Source: Blautia glucerasea
Lineage (GTDB): Bacteria; Bacillota; Clostridia; Lachnospirales; Lachnospiraceae
Length of the DNA stretch: 64,000 nucleotides
Direction of reading: 5' to 3'
Assembly (NCBI RefSeq): GCF_020537505.1
Contig: NZ_JAJBMO010000004.1
Span: forward strand, 124,001 to 188,000
A model generated the notes under the pieces. The model had not been told where the DNA came from. It ran no database searches and saw only the letters and a program-made list of their open reading frames with translations. Position numbers and translations under genes: made by a program. Positions within the stretch are counted from its first letter, which is position 1; each line of letters starts with the position of its first letter. Positions 36,006 to 45,224 of this stretch are shown piece after piece.

Positions 36006-37832
36006 TTACAACCCTGTTTCTTCTAAGAATCTGGACGGATCCCGTTCTTTGTCATACTGGCGTCTTACATAACAGATCGTCAGCTCTTTCTTTGCCCGTG
36101 TCATACCCACATAGAAAAGCCGGCGTTCCTCTTCCAGAGACTCCGCCAGAACCGCTTTTTTGTAAGGAATACTGCCTTCGTTTACATTCATGATATAAAC
36201 CTTGTCATATTCCAGTCCTTTTACCGCATGAAGAGTTGAAATCACAATGCCTTCCCGTTTGGTTTCCTGCTTTTTCGCCTGTTCCGCCAGCTTCTTCGTA
36301 TAATCCTCAATGTAATTTTCCCACTCTTCCAGAGTTTTCATACCTTTTGCACTTTCCTGGATGCGGTCGAGAACCTCCAGAAGCTCTTCCGTACGGATCT
36401 TACGGTATTGTGCATACTCTATGAGATACTGCTCATAGCCCATTCCTTTTCGGATAAAATTTACCGCTGCATAAGGTGCCAGCGTAGAAAGAATGCGCAG
36501 ATGTGTCTCCAGTGTGATGATCCGGTCGCACATCCAGTCCTTGTCCTTGTAAAATTCCTGAAGAGCTGCGAAATCCACTGTTGTCTGTGTCAGCGCATCC
36601 CTTGCAATATAGCGGTTCGGACGGTTCATGATCTCAAGGAAGGTCTTTCTTGTCCGGTCTCCTGCTGCCATTTTCAGATAAGCCATCAAATTCCGGCTGA
36701 TCCAGTGACGGAACAAATTGGGCAGTTGTTCTTTCATGGTAAAAGGAATCTGATATTCCATCAAAGCTCCCACAAGGCCCTCTGCCTCCTGGTTGGTACG
36801 AAAAAGAACCGCCGTATCTTCCAGGCTTTCACCTGCATCCAGCCGTTTTTTCAGGAAGGCTGCCACCTTCACATATTCTTCTCTTGGATTGTCAAATTCC
36901 ATCACTTTTACAGGCTTTCCCTGTTCATTGGGAGTGGATAGCTGCTTCTTAAAACGCTTCTGGTTGCAGTTAACCACATTCATGGCTGCCTGAAGTACAT
37001 TTTTCGTGCAGCGGTAATTGATGTTCAGAAGAACTATTTCTGCCTTTGGATAATCTTTTGTAAAGTTCAGCATGATCTCGGGCTTCGCCCCACGAAAATG
37101 ATAGATAGACTGATCATCATCCCCCACTATGAACAGATTATCCCTGGGCTTTGCCAGCATCCGCACAATGTCGTACTGGAGATGGTTGATGTCCTGAAAC
37201 TCATCCACCATAATATACTGAAATTTATTCTGCCATGCCGCCAGAATGTCTTTTCGCTGGTCAAAAAGTTCATAGCAGCAAAGAAGCATATCGTCAAAAT
37301 CCAGCTTTCGTCTCTGACGCAGAGTTTTCTGGTAACCATTGTAAATCTGGCGGAACACCTCGTCCGGGCAGCAGGAGGAATAATAGTGATCCAGGGAAAT
37401 ACGATTCCCCTTTACCACACTGATCTCCTTGGCCACATCTTCCTGAAAATCCCCTTCCTGAGCCAGATCCTGGCCAAATTCCAGTGTCATTTCTTTCAAA
37501 ATGGCATATTTCTCTTCTTCTGACAGAATATTGCTGGTTCCCAGACCGTAGGCCTGTTTCAGTATCCCGTAAAATACACCGTGAAAGGTTCCAAAGGTAA
37601 CAGCAGTGGAAGTCTGTCCAGTGAATTTCAGGAACCGCTCCTTCATTTCTTTTGCAGCAGCCCGTGAAAAAGTCACCACAAGGACAGAGGAAGCAGGTAT
37701 TTTCCCCTCGCCGGTCATATATGCAGTTCGTTCAACGATTACTGAGGTTTTCCCCGAACCGGGGCCTGCCAGAACCATCATCGGTCCTGACAGGTGGACG
37801 ATTGCCCTTAATTGAGATGGATTTTTTTTCAT
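36006..37832 (-). CDS. UvrD/REP-family DNA helicase
   Basis: The 608-residue protein has all superfamily 1A motifs: GPGSGKTS (Walker A), VVTFSRAAA, DEFQDIN (motif II), VGDDDQSIYHFRGA (motif III), LLNINYRCT, STLHAVKGLEYD and YVGMTRAK. It is shorter than PcrA/UvrD (about 720-750 residues), the C-terminal region being reduced. The likely role is DNA repair or fork processing. It ends upstream of nothing obviously linked; gltX is 18 bases upstream, so they may be co-transcribed. Confidence 0.92.
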   Translation of the reverse strand: MKKNPSQLRAIVHLSGPMMVLAGPGSGKTSVIVERTAYMTGEGKIPASSVLVVTFSRAAAKEMKERFLKFTGQTSTAVTFGTFHGVFYGILKQAYGLGTSNILSEEEKYAILKEMTLEFGQDLAQEGDFQEDVAKEISVVKGNRISLDHYYSSCCPDEVFRQIYNGYQKTLRQRRKLDFDDMLLCCYELFDQRKDILAAWQNKFQYIMVDEFQDINHLQYDIVRMLAKPRDNLFIVGDDDQSIYHFRGAKPEIMLNFTKDYPKAEIVLLNINYRCTKNVLQAAMNVVNCNQKRFKKQLSTPNEQGKPVKVMEFDNPREEYVKVAAFLKKRLDAGESLEDTAVLFRTNQEAEGLVGALMEYQIPFTMKEQLPNLFRHWISRNLMAYLKMAAGDRTRKTFLEIMNRPNRYIARDALTQTTVDFAALQEFYKDKDWMCDRIITLETHLRILSTLAPYAAVNFIRKGMGYEQYLIEYAQYRKIRTEELLEVLDRIQESAKGMKTLEEWENYIEDYTKKLAEQAKKQETKREGIVISTLHAVKGLEYDKVYIMNVNEGSIPYKKAVLAESLEEERRLFYVGMTRAKKELTICYVRRQYDKERDPSRFLEETGL

Positions 37833-37850
37833 AATGGAAACGGATTCTCT

Positions 37851-39305
37851 TTACAGGGTTTCAAGCTTCAGGATGGCAGCTTTCACACGGCGGATGGTCT
37901 CATCCTTGCCGATGATCTCCATGATCTCGGTAGCACCTGCCGGTGTCATCTGCTTGCCAGAAACAGCTGTACGAAGAGGCCACATTACATAGCCGTTCTT
38001 GTAACCTTTCTCCTTCACAAATTCACTTAAAGAAGCAAACAGCGGATCGTTGGTGTAATCCTCCTGGGCTTCCAGAAGCGGAAGAACTTCCTTCAGGACA
38101 GTCAGGGAAGTCTCCTGGTTTGTTTTCATTTTCTTGTGGCAGTACATCGCCGCATCGTACTCCGGAACCTCCTGGAAGAAATCGATCAGTGCCGGGATAT
38201 CCTGGAAAGTCTCAATTCTTGTCTGTACCATTCCCGCGATCTTCTTGAAGTTAAAGTCACCTTTCAGAACCTCTTTCATATATGGAAGAGCTCTCTCATA
38301 GAATACTTCCGGATCCATTTTCTTAATATACTCGCCGTTCATCCAGCGAAGCTTGTTGATATCAAATACAGCTGGAGATTTGTTAATGTGGTGATAATCA
38401 AATTTCTCAACCAGCTCCTGGAGACTGAAGATCTCGTTATTATCTGCCGGACTCCATCCAAGAAGTGCAACGTAGTTAACAATTGCCTCAGAAACAAATC
38501 CCTGATCCAGAAGATCCTCATAAGAGGAATGTCCGGAACGCTTTGACAGCTTGGCATGTGTCTCATCTGTGATTAACGGGCAATGTACGTAAACCGGGAT
38601 ATCCCAGCCAAATGCCTCGTAGATGCGGTTATATTTCGGAGAAGAGGAAAGATACTCGTTACCTCTTACTACATGCGTGATTCCCATAAGGTGGTCATCT
38701 ACAACGTTTGCAAAGTTATAGGTTGGATATCCATCGGATTTGATCAGGATCAGATCCTCAAGCTCTTCGTTGTTTACTGTAATGTCTCCGTAAATAACAT
38801 CATGGAAGGTAGTAGTTCCCTCTGTCGGCATGTTAAAACGAATTACGTGAGGCTCACCAGCATCCAGGCGGCGCTGAACCTCCTCCCTGGAAAGCTTCAG
38901 ACAGCGTTTGTCATAGATGGATATCTCCTTGCCTGCAACAACACGCTTCATGCTCTCTAACTCTTCCTTCTGGCAGAAGCAATAGTATGCATCGCCCTGC
39001 TCTACCAGCAGCTTGGCATATTTCAGGTAAATTCCCTGGGCCTGGCGCTCACTCTGTACGTAAGGACCATATCCGCCGTCCTTGTCCGGACCTTCGTCGT
39101 GAAGAAGACCTGTCTTCTCCATGGTACGGTAAATAATATCAACAGCACCTTCTACATAACGCTCCTGGTCTGTATCCTCAATACGGAGAATGAAATCTCC
39201 GCCTTCATGTTTGGTAATAAGATATGCGTATAACGCTGTACGTAAATTTCCAACATGCATTCTGCCTGTAGGGCTTGGTGCAAATCTGGTTCTGATCTTA
39301 GTCAT
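37851..39305 (-). CDS. gltX: Glutamyl-tRNA synthetase
   Basis: The 484-residue class I synthetase charges tRNA-Glu. The HIGH-type motif is [10 protein letters not shown] and the KMSKS-type motif is AKLSKRSG. The ATG at 39305 gives the usual N-terminus [13 protein letters not shown], preceded by GGGAG. An upstream in-frame ATG at 39380 would add 25 charged residues. Promoter at 39393-39422. No T-box is visible. Confidence 0.96.
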   Translation of the reverse strand: MTKIRTRFAPSPTGRMHVGNLRTALYAYLITKHEGGDFILRIEDTDQERYVEGAVDIIYRTMEKTGLLHDEGPDKDGGYGPYVQSERQAQGIYLKYAKLLVEQGDAYYCFCQKEELESMKRVVAGKEISIYDKRCLKLSREEVQRRLDAGEPHVIRFNMPTEGTTTFHDVIYGDITVNNEELEDLILIKSDGYPTYNFANVVDDHLMGITHVVRGNEYLSSSPKYNRIYEAFGWDIPVYVHCPLITDETHAKLSKRSGHSSYEDLLDQGFVSEAIVNYVALLGWSPADNNEIFSLQELVEKFDYHHINKSPAVFDINKLRWMNGEYIKKMDPEVFYERALPYMKEVLKGDFNFKKIAGMVQTRIETFQDIPALIDFFQEVPEYDAAMYCHKKMKTNQETSLTVLKEVLPLLEAQEDYTNDPLFASLSEFVKEKGYKNGYVMWPLRTAVSGKQMTPAGATEIMEIIGKDETIRRVKAAILKLETL

Positions 39306-39392
39306 GTCTTCTCTATTCTCCCTGTTTATTCTTTCTTTTCTTCTATTGTCATCCTCATAAGTGTGAGTTCTGAATGACAACTATCTTTCCAC

Positions 39393-39422
39393 ATTATATA
39401 CCTAATCCATTCAAAATGTCCA
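39393..39422 (-). promoter_or_regulatory. Promoter of gltX
   Basis: TGGACA (39417-39422) and TATAAT (39393-39398) on the minus strand, 18 bp apart. Confidence 0.65.
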
Positions 39423-39451
39423 TAGGAAAAAAGCAGTCCTATAGTCTGCGG

Positions 39452-39488
39452 ATAAAAAATCTCCCCGAAGCCCAGCCTCAGGGAGATC
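39452..39488 (-). terminator. Terminator of acpP
   Basis: A 13-bp stem (ATCTCCCTGAGGC with its partner), a three-base loop and a six-T tail on the minus strand. Confidence 0.88.
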
Positions 39489-39489
39489 G

Positions 39490-39500
39490 TTACTGTTCAC
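39490..39500. repeat. Dispersed repeat end
   Basis: Perfect TTACTGTTCAC at the foot of the acpP terminator. Confidence 0.55.
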
Positions 39501-39522
39501 GAAGATTCTCTGTAAAAAATAA

Positions 39523-39756
39523 TTAAGCGTCGATTCCTTTATCTCTCAGATAGTCGATCACGTCACCAACTGTGTTCAGCTCTGTAAGCTCCTCTGCCGG
39601 AATCTCGATGTTGTACTCATCTTCCAGCGCCATAACCAGCTCGAAGAGGTCAAGGGAATCTGCTCCCAGGTCATCCTTGAAGGAAGTGTCTGCTGTAATT
39701 GTCTCTGCGTCGCAGTTAAGCTGCTCTGCGATCATTTCACTCATCTTTTCTAACAT
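39523..39756 (-). CDS. acpP: Acyl carrier protein
   Basis: The 77-residue acidic protein carries fatty acyl chains on a phosphopantetheine arm attached to Ser in GADSLDLFELV. It stands alone with its own promoter and terminator, apart from the usual fatty acid cluster, so it may be a second copy. No FapR site was found. Confidence 0.94.
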   Translation of the reverse strand: MLEKMSEMIAEQLNCDAETITADTSFKDDLGADSLDLFELVMALEDEYNIEIPAEELTELNTVGDVIDYLRDKGIDA

Positions 39757-39825
39757 TGCTCATTCTCCTTTAATAAATATCTCGAAAACCGGCTCCCAAA
39801 CAGCCGTATGTCATATACTGCGGAA

Positions 39826-39854
39826 AGTATATAATCTGCTGACTCATTTGTCAA
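39826..39854 (-). promoter_or_regulatory. Promoter of acpP
   Basis: TTGACA (39849-39854) and TATACT (39826-39831) on the minus strand, 17 bp apart. Confidence 0.85.
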
Positions 39855-39859
39855 GAGGA

Positions 39860-41080
39860 TTATAAAATAAACTCTGGCTCTTTAAATTTAATCTGTCTGG
39901 CCACGCTAAGCGCCAGTCCCATCTCGGACATCAGGAACAAAATAGACGTACCACCATAACTGATAAACGGTAGGGTAACACCTGTGTTCGGCATAAGATT
40001 CAGAACAACCGCCACATTCATAATAACCTGTAAAGCGATATGTACAAATATCCCGCTAACCAGCAACGAGCCAAACATATCCGGAGCATTCTGTGCAATA
40101 AAAAACAGTCTGTATAAAAGATAGGCGAACAGCGACAATACCATGATTGCGCCAAATACCCCAAGCTCTTCACAGATAATAGAAAAGATCATATCGTTCT
40201 GTGCCTCAGGAACGCTTCCCAGCTTCTGAATACTGTTTCCAAGGCCTCTGCCGAAAAAGCCGCCGGAACCGATGGCATACAATGCCTGTACCGTCTGATA
40301 TCCATCATCGCCAGCATAGTCCTCTGGATGAAGCCATACCTGAATACGGCGCAGACGGAAATTAGAGCTCTTATCCATATGGGAAAGGCTGTAAACCAGA
40401 ATCGCCAGCAGCACAACCACCACAAGCCCCACGATCACAAAGGGTTTGGTCCTTGGATGTGCAATAAACACAAGCCCTACTGTAATACCAAAAATAATAA
40501 TGGCTGTACTAAGGTTCTCTGTAAGCACATACGCACACAACGCCTGAATTCCGCCCAAGCCAAGAAGCGTCATGGCTGCCTTTAAGGTCTTCACCTTTTT
40601 TCCCATATGGACGATCATATAGGACAGGGTAACGATCACCGCGATCTTGGCGATCTCTGCGGGCTGGAACTGTACTCCCAGCTTCAGCCATCTTCTGGCA
40701 CCATGGGAAGAAACCCCAAGAGGGGTTTTAACCAGTGCCATAAGAAAAATCGCACCAAGATAGATGGGGAACGCCAGCTTCGCCAGAATATGATAGTCCA
40801 AATAGGACACTACAATAGCCAGGAACAGACAGCCAATACTGTATAATGCCTGTTTTTTGAAATAAAACATATCATCCCCTTCTTTGATCTGTGCCATGTA
40901 CGAGCTTGTACTGTAAAGCATGATCAGTCCAAAGCACATAATGAGGATGATCACCGCTATTAAATTGAAATCGTAATAATCAGACTTCAGTTTATAAAAC
41001 AAAGATCCGCCTTTGCGAGCAGAGCCAGTGCTTCTTTTCACTGACTGGGGTTTTGCGGATTTTTTCTTTACATTCTCCAC
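39860..41080 (-). CDS. FtsW/RodA/SpoVE family cell-wall polymerase
   Basis: The 406-residue membrane protein has about ten helices and the SEDS-family patterns GARRWLKLGVQFQPAEIAK and LPFISYGGTSILFLMSEMG, each seen in part. SEDS proteins polymerise glycan strands with a partner transpeptidase. FtsW, RodA and SpoVE cannot be told apart by eye; the wide N-terminal tail (about 30 residues rich in Lys) suits FtsW. The start is GTG at 41080 after AGGTGA. Promoter at 41128-41156. Confidence 0.88.
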   Translation of the reverse strand: MENVKKKSAKPQSVKRSTGSARKGGSLFYKLKSDYYDFNLIAVIILIMCFGLIMLYSTSSYMAQIKEGDDMFYFKKQALYSIGCLFLAIVVSYLDYHILAKLAFPIYLGAIFLMALVKTPLGVSSHGARRWLKLGVQFQPAEIAKIAVIVTLSYMIVHMGKKVKTLKAAMTLLGLGGIQALCAYVLTENLSTAIIIFGITVGLVFIAHPRTKPFVIVGLVVVVLLAILVYSLSHMDKSSNFRLRRIQVWLHPEDYAGDDGYQTVQALYAIGSGGFFGRGLGNSIQKLGSVPEAQNDMIFSIICEELGVFGAIMVLSLFAYLLYRLFFIAQNAPDMFGSLLVSGIFVHIALQVIMNVAVVLNLMPNTGVTLPFISYGGTSILFLMSEMGLALSVARQIKFKEPEFIL

Positions 41081-41127
41081 TTCATCACCTGTTTTCTGTA
41101 TCTGTTTCTGATTTTTTAGTTTGTTTC

Positions 41128-41156
41128 ATTATAGCAGACTCCTATTTGCGGTGCAA
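41128..41156 (-). promoter_or_regulatory. Promoter of the FtsW-type gene
   Basis: TTGCAC (41151-41156) and TATAAT (41128-41133) on the minus strand, 17 bp apart. Confidence 0.8.
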
Positions 41157-41165
41157 GGATGAGAT

Positions 41166-41215
41166 AAAAATAGAGGAAGGGGAGCAGAATTACTCCTGTC
41201 CCCTTCCTCTATTTT
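41166..41215. terminator. Bidirectional terminator after the heptad-repeat gene
   Basis: A stem of up to 17 bp (core ATAGAGGAAGGGG and its complement) around a 17-base loop, with T runs on both sides. Confidence 0.85.
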
Positions 41216-41256
41216 TTGTTTTATGTTCCATGAACCGTTATCTATCTGACTGTGGA

Positions 41257-44200
41257 TCAGTCTTCGCTGCCATCATCGAAGCCTTCGGTTTCAATAATGA
41301 ACTTCACATTTCCACTCATAGCCGCATCTTTTCCAGTGAAGGAGGTGTAAGCTGCGTCATCAGACTGAAGTGCCTCCAGACGATCCAGAACGCTCTGGAA
41401 ATCATCTTCCATGGTATCTTTCAGTTTCTTGATACCTTCATCATAGAATTCTTTCTCGCCGTCTTTCAGCTCTTTTGCACCGTCTTTTAATTCTTTTGCT
41501 CCATCCTGCAGATCCTTAGCTCCATCATCCAGATCCTTAGCTCCGTCTTTCAGTGTGCTGGTTCCGTCTTTCAGAGTCTTGGCTCCGTCATTCAGGTCCT
41601 TAGCTCCACTCTTCAGTTCGCTGGTTCCACTTGCAAGGGAAGCTGTACCGCTCTTCAGTTCACGGGTTCCGTTATTTACGCTGTTTGCTCCGCTTCTAAG
41701 CTGGGATGCACCGCTTCTGAGATCGCTGGCGCCACTCTTTAACTGGGCAATACCAGATTTCACCTGTCCGCTGGCTGCTACCAGTGTACCTGCTCCGCTT
41801 ACAAGGCTGCTGGTTCCTGCTTTCAGCTGTGCAGCTCCATCGTTCAGGTCATCACTGCTTGAAGTCAGCTGGGATGCACCGCTTCTAAGTGCTACGCTGT
41901 TTGCAGCAATTGTACCAACACCGGATACCAGCTGGTTTGTTGCCTTGCTGATTGAGCTAAGACCGCTGTCAAGACTGGATTTTGCTTTCTGCAGTGTGTT
42001 TGCACCACTAAGAAGTGCGTTTGCATTTGCATTATCTTTACCCTGAAGGGCTGTAATACCGTTTGTAAGAGTGCTCTCGTTGGCGAGCAGCTGATCAGCT
42101 CCGTCTGTCAGCTGTTTCGCTGCACCGGATTTCTGTAATTTATTGTAACCTGCCTGAAGTGTTTTGTTGCCTTCAGAGATTTGTTTTGCACCGTCACTTA
42201 ATGCCTTGACCTGGGTCTGCATTGCTTCTACTTTTTCTTCAGTGAGTTCAGAAGCAATTGCGCTTACTGCGTCTGCGCTGGTATTAACCTGGTCGCCGGC
42301 TTCGATCACCTGCTCTGCTGCTTTGTTCAGTGTCTCGTCCTGGCTGGTCAGCTCCTGTAAACCAGTGTTCAATGCTGCTGTACTTTCTTTCAGAGTATTT
42401 GCGCCTTTTGCTACATTCCCTGCTCCATCAGCAGTCTGTTGTGCACCGTTTGCTACACTAGATGCTCCATCAGATACCTGACCAGCTGTAGTAATCAGTG
42501 CATTTACCGTCTGGAGTGCTTCACTCTTACTGTCAGCTGCTGCATAAGTGCTTATAGTACCTTCCATCTGATCTGCAAGGGCATTTAAGGTTGCCTGAAT
42601 TTCTGCTCCGTTTGTATCCGCAGTTACAGTACCTCCTGCCTGAGATGCTGCTTCAGCAAGTTCTCCCTGGGCTGCAGCTGCGCTGTCTGCTGCTGCGTAT
42701 AGCTGGCTGATAGCACTGTTGATTGCAGCTGCCGTTCCCTCATCAAGTTCAGAAGTATCAATATTTTCCAGGCTGGACAAAGCTCCGTTGACAGAACCAG
42801 ATACTGCACTGATCTGTCCAGATGCAGCACCTGTAGAAACTCCTGCGGTCTGCACTTCTACACTTGTCTGAATATCTGCTGCAGCATCACGCACAGACTG
42901 TGCAAGACCACTTACCTGGCTTTCTGCAGAAGTACCATCATCAATCTGACTGATCAGATCCCGCAGTCCCTCCAGACCGCCCTTAAGCCCAGATACTCCT
43001 TCGCTTACGGTTGCAGCTCCACTTGCGACAGTGGAAGCACCTTCTGAAACACTGGAAGCTCCATCTGCCAGGCCGGAAGCTCCATCTGCCACCTGCTGCG
43101 CTCCTGTTGCTGCCTGCTCAGCACCAGCAGTATATTTCTGGATTCCAGTTGCAAGAGCAGTAGCTCCTGCTGCATACGTCTTCAGATTGGAAGTCATATT
43201 TGGAATATCTGCTTTGGCAACATTTTCTGCGATTCCAGATAACGCCTCGGCCGCACTTGTAAGTCCATCAGAAGCCTGCTGGATTCCAGGTGCCAGCTGT
43301 CCAACACCTTCTACCAGTGCGCTGGTTCCGTCTACATAGGACTTCGTTCCTTCTGCAAGCTTGTGTGCACCTGTTACATACTGGCTTACACCATCTGTCA
43401 GCTGAAGGGCTCCATTTACATAAGTGGTCACACCGGATGCCAGCTGGTTACCGCCTGCCACATACTGGTTCACACCATCTGCCAGGGATTTCATTCCCTT
43501 TTTATACTCTTTCATGTTGCTGTTTACAGTATCAACACCCTTGGTGTAGCTGTTTACACCAGATGCCAGGCTGCCTACACCGGAAGTATACTGTGCAATA
43601 CCGCTCTGAAGAGATTTCGCTCCGCTGTTTAACTTGGAAGCACCACTCTTGGCACTTGCAACGCCTGCATCAAACTCATTGTAGCTGGAAGCAAGTGTGC
43701 TTGCGCCGCCATAAAGAGTTCTGGTTCCATCATACAGTGTCTTGGTTCCGCTGTACAGCTGAGAGGTTCCATCATAAAGCTCTCCGGCACCTGTATTTAA
43801 TGTCTTGGCTCCATCATCCAGTTCTTTCGTTCCATCATATAAGGTATCGGTTCCGTCTGCCAGTTCTTTAGCTCCGTCATCCAGATCCTTCGCTCCATCA
43901 TAAAGCTGGCTGGTTCCATCCTTCAGATCCTTGGTTCCATCATAGAGCTCTTTCGTTCCATCGTAAAGATCCTTAGATCCGTCTACCAGCTTCACAGCAG
44001 CATCGTCCAGCTCATCCAGGGAATCCTGAAGGTCGTCAAGATCATCGGACTCATCCAGATTCAGACTGCTGAGCAGATCTGTCACTGCCATAGTAAAGGT
44101 ATTTTCCATGGAACAGTCGGTAACGTCAGCTTCCATGGTGAAGCCTTCTGGAATGTCAATCTTATCAGAAAGATCATCGCTTAAATCCAGGCTGGCTTTC

Positions 44201-44826
44201 AGGCCAGGAACTGCAACACCAACAACCATTTCTTTGTCACCGTCTGAAATTACTTTTCCATTGTCAATGGTAACATTGGAAAAATTATCGGAAGAAAGGA
44301 TCATTCCGGTTACCATAACAAATGGGGAATACACTTCTACGTCTTTATCGTCAACTTTTACTGTTTTCTTGGATTTGTTTGTATAAGAAACTTCCATACG
44401 AAGATGACCGCTCTTGCCTGCCAGTTCGTCAGGAGTGATTTCCTGATCATCCAGATAATATTTGATCTTCATATCTACCGGGAGCTCTTTATTGGATGTT
44501 CCCTGATAGTAGATATCGCTGCTGTCCGTACTCCAGGTAACCTTGTCGCCATCCTGGGTAAAGCTCTCATCGCCTTTTACATTCTTGATTCCTTCCAGAT
44601 CAGATACATCGGATACATCTCCCTCTGCAGATCCGGAGTTCTTCAGCCAGTCAGATACGGTGATGTCCTTTACTTCACCTTCTGCAGTGGCATTTACATA
44701 TACGGTTTCTTCCTTGGACACTGCATTGTCTGCTTCCTGTGCTGCAGCGATCACTGGTGTAGTTCCAAGGACGGCAGCCATTCCAGCAGCCATAGTAACA
44801 TTCAGAATTTTTTTATTTCGGTTCAT
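41257..44826 (-). CDS. Large secreted heptad-repeat protein (XXXLXXG repeats)
   Basis: The 1,189-residue protein starts with a signal peptide (cleavage near AQEA). A beta-rich domain follows (about residues 36-280). Then comes an extremely long run of seven-residue repeats of the type KxLxDGT/A, for example KDLYDGTKELYDGT, up to near residue 1125, with a short acidic end. This matches the repeat described as X-X-X-Leu-X-X-Gly in YhgE/Pip-like Firmicute proteins. No membrane helix, LPXTG or other anchor is seen after the signal peptide. The coding DNA is a run of 21-bp units. The ATG at 44826 has AAGGAG nine bases before it; a TTG at 44835 is too close. A TetR gene diverges from it with shared operators. 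Confidence 0.88.
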   Translation of the reverse strand: MNRNKKILNVTMAAGMAAVLGTTPVIAAAQEADNAVSKEETVYVNATAEGEVKDITVSDWLKNSGSAEGDVSDVSDLEGIKNVKGDESFTQDGDKVTWSTDSSDIYYQGTSNKELPVDMKIKYYLDDQEITPDELAGKSGHLRMEVSYTNKSKKTVKVDDKDVEVYSPFVMVTGMILSSDNFSNVTIDNGKVISDGDKEMVVGVAVPGLKASLDLSDDLSDKIDIPEGFTMEADVTDCSMENTFTMAVTDLLSSLNLDESDDLDDLQDSLDELDDAAVKLVDGSKDLYDGTKELYDGTKDLKDGTSQLYDGAKDLDDGAKELADGTDTLYDGTKELDDGAKTLNTGAGELYDGTSQLYSGTKTLYDGTRTLYGGASTLASSYNEFDAGVASAKSGASKLNSGAKSLQSGIAQYTSGVGSLASGVNSYTKGVDTVNSNMKEYKKGMKSLADGVNQYVAGGNQLASGVTTYVNGALQLTDGVSQYVTGAHKLAEGTKSYVDGTSALVEGVGQLAPGIQQASDGLTSAAEALSGIAENVAKADIPNMTSNLKTYAAGATALATGIQKYTAGAEQAATGAQQVADGASGLADGASSVSEGASTVASGAATVSEGVSGLKGGLEGLRDLISQIDDGTSAESQVSGLAQSVRDAAADIQTSVEVQTAGVSTGAASGQISAVSGSVNGALSSLENIDTSELDEGTAAAINSAISQLYAAADSAAAAQGELAEAASQAGGTVTADTNGAEIQATLNALADQMEGTISTYAAADSKSEALQTVNALITTAGQVSDGASSVANGAQQTADGAGNVAKGANTLKESTAALNTGLQELTSQDETLNKAAEQVIEAGDQVNTSADAVSAIASELTEEKVEAMQTQVKALSDGAKQISEGNKTLQAGYNKLQKSGAAKQLTDGADQLLANESTLTNGITALQGKDNANANALLSGANTLQKAKSSLDSGLSSISKATNQLVSGVGTIAANSVALRSGASQLTSSSDDLNDGAAQLKAGTSSLVSGAGTLVAASGQVKSGIAQLKSGASDLRSGASQLRSGANSVNNGTRELKSGTASLASGTSELKSGAKDLNDGAKTLKDGTSTLKDGAKDLDDGAKDLQDGAKELKDGAKELKDGEKEFYDEGIKKLKDTMEDDFQSVLDRLEALQSDDAAYTSFTGKDAAMSGNVKFIIETEGFDDGSED

Positions 44827-44935
44827 GTTAGCCAACTCCTTAATTCTTAGTTAAATATCTGACGTCTGTGAATCTTTCTGCTGCCTTGCAGCCTATTTTT
44901 TTCGACATCAGTTAGTCATCTCTTAGCCTATGAAA

Positions 44936-44964
44936 GTTATACAACAAAACTGACCAGTAGTCAA
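44936..44964 (-). promoter_or_regulatory. Promoter of the heptad-repeat gene
   Basis: TTGACT (44959-44964) and TATAAC (44936-44941) on the minus strand, 17 bp apart. The TetR operator lies over the -35 and the spacer. Confidence 0.75.
44951..44963. promoter_or_regulatory. Putative TetR operator O1
   Basis: TGACCAGTAGTCA, a TGAC-N5-GTCA palindrome, overlaps the -35 of the heptad-repeat gene. Its flank (TGACCA--AGTCAATATC) is repeated in reverse at O2. Confidence 0.65.
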
Positions 44965-45001
44965 TATCTGTTTTTTATCCAAATCTTTTCCTGTTTTGAT
45001 A

Positions 45002-45029
45002 TTGACTTTTGGTCATTTTTGTTTAAAAT
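45002..45029 (+). promoter_or_regulatory. Promoter of the TetR gene
   Basis: TTGACT (45002-45007) and TAAAAT (45024-45029), 16 bp apart. The transcript would have a leader of nearly 190 nt. Confidence 0.65.
45003..45015. promoter_or_regulatory. Putative TetR operator O2
   Basis: TGACTTTTGGTCA, again TGAC-N5-GTCA, overlaps the TetR promoter -35. It is the reverse copy of O1, 52 bp away. Confidence 0.65.
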
Positions 45030-45130
45030 AAAAATCAAACCTGTGTAATTACGTAGAAAATCCAGACAACAATGTCATAAATGTATAATATTTAACATTA
45101 CGGTTGCGGTTTTCACAAAACAGACGGAAA

Positions 45131-45172
45131 GTGCAGTGCGAAACAAATAGATGTGAAGGTGCTGAACAGTTA
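45131..45172. repeat. Dispersed repeat fragment (long-form right end)
   Basis: The right-hand about 42 bp match the right end of the copy at 2752-2897, including TGTGAAGGT and TGAACAGTTA (45163-45172). It lies in the TetR leader. Confidence 0.55.
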
Positions 45173-45188
45173 TCTTTATTTATATAAT

Positions 45189-45207
45189 GTCTGCCTAGCA
45201 GACATCG
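45189..45207 (+). other. Small hairpin in the TetR leader
   Basis: ATGTCTGC-CTA-GCAGACAT just before the ribosome binding site. The same arms form the hairpin at 27117-27136. Confidence 0.4.
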
Positions 45208-45224
45208 CTTTAGGAGGAGCAGGC

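Noticed and set aside
39306..39522. T-box leader before gltX
   Set aside because: No specifier region or T-box antiterminator motif was seen, and a simple promoter explains the gap.
41555..43871. Long opposite-strand open frames inside the heptad-repeat gene
   Set aside because: They mirror the repetitive minus-strand gene and have no ribosome site or family match.
41450..43990. The 21-bp repeats of the heptad gene as a CRISPR array
   Set aside because: They are in frame, code for heptads, vary in sequence and have no spacers.
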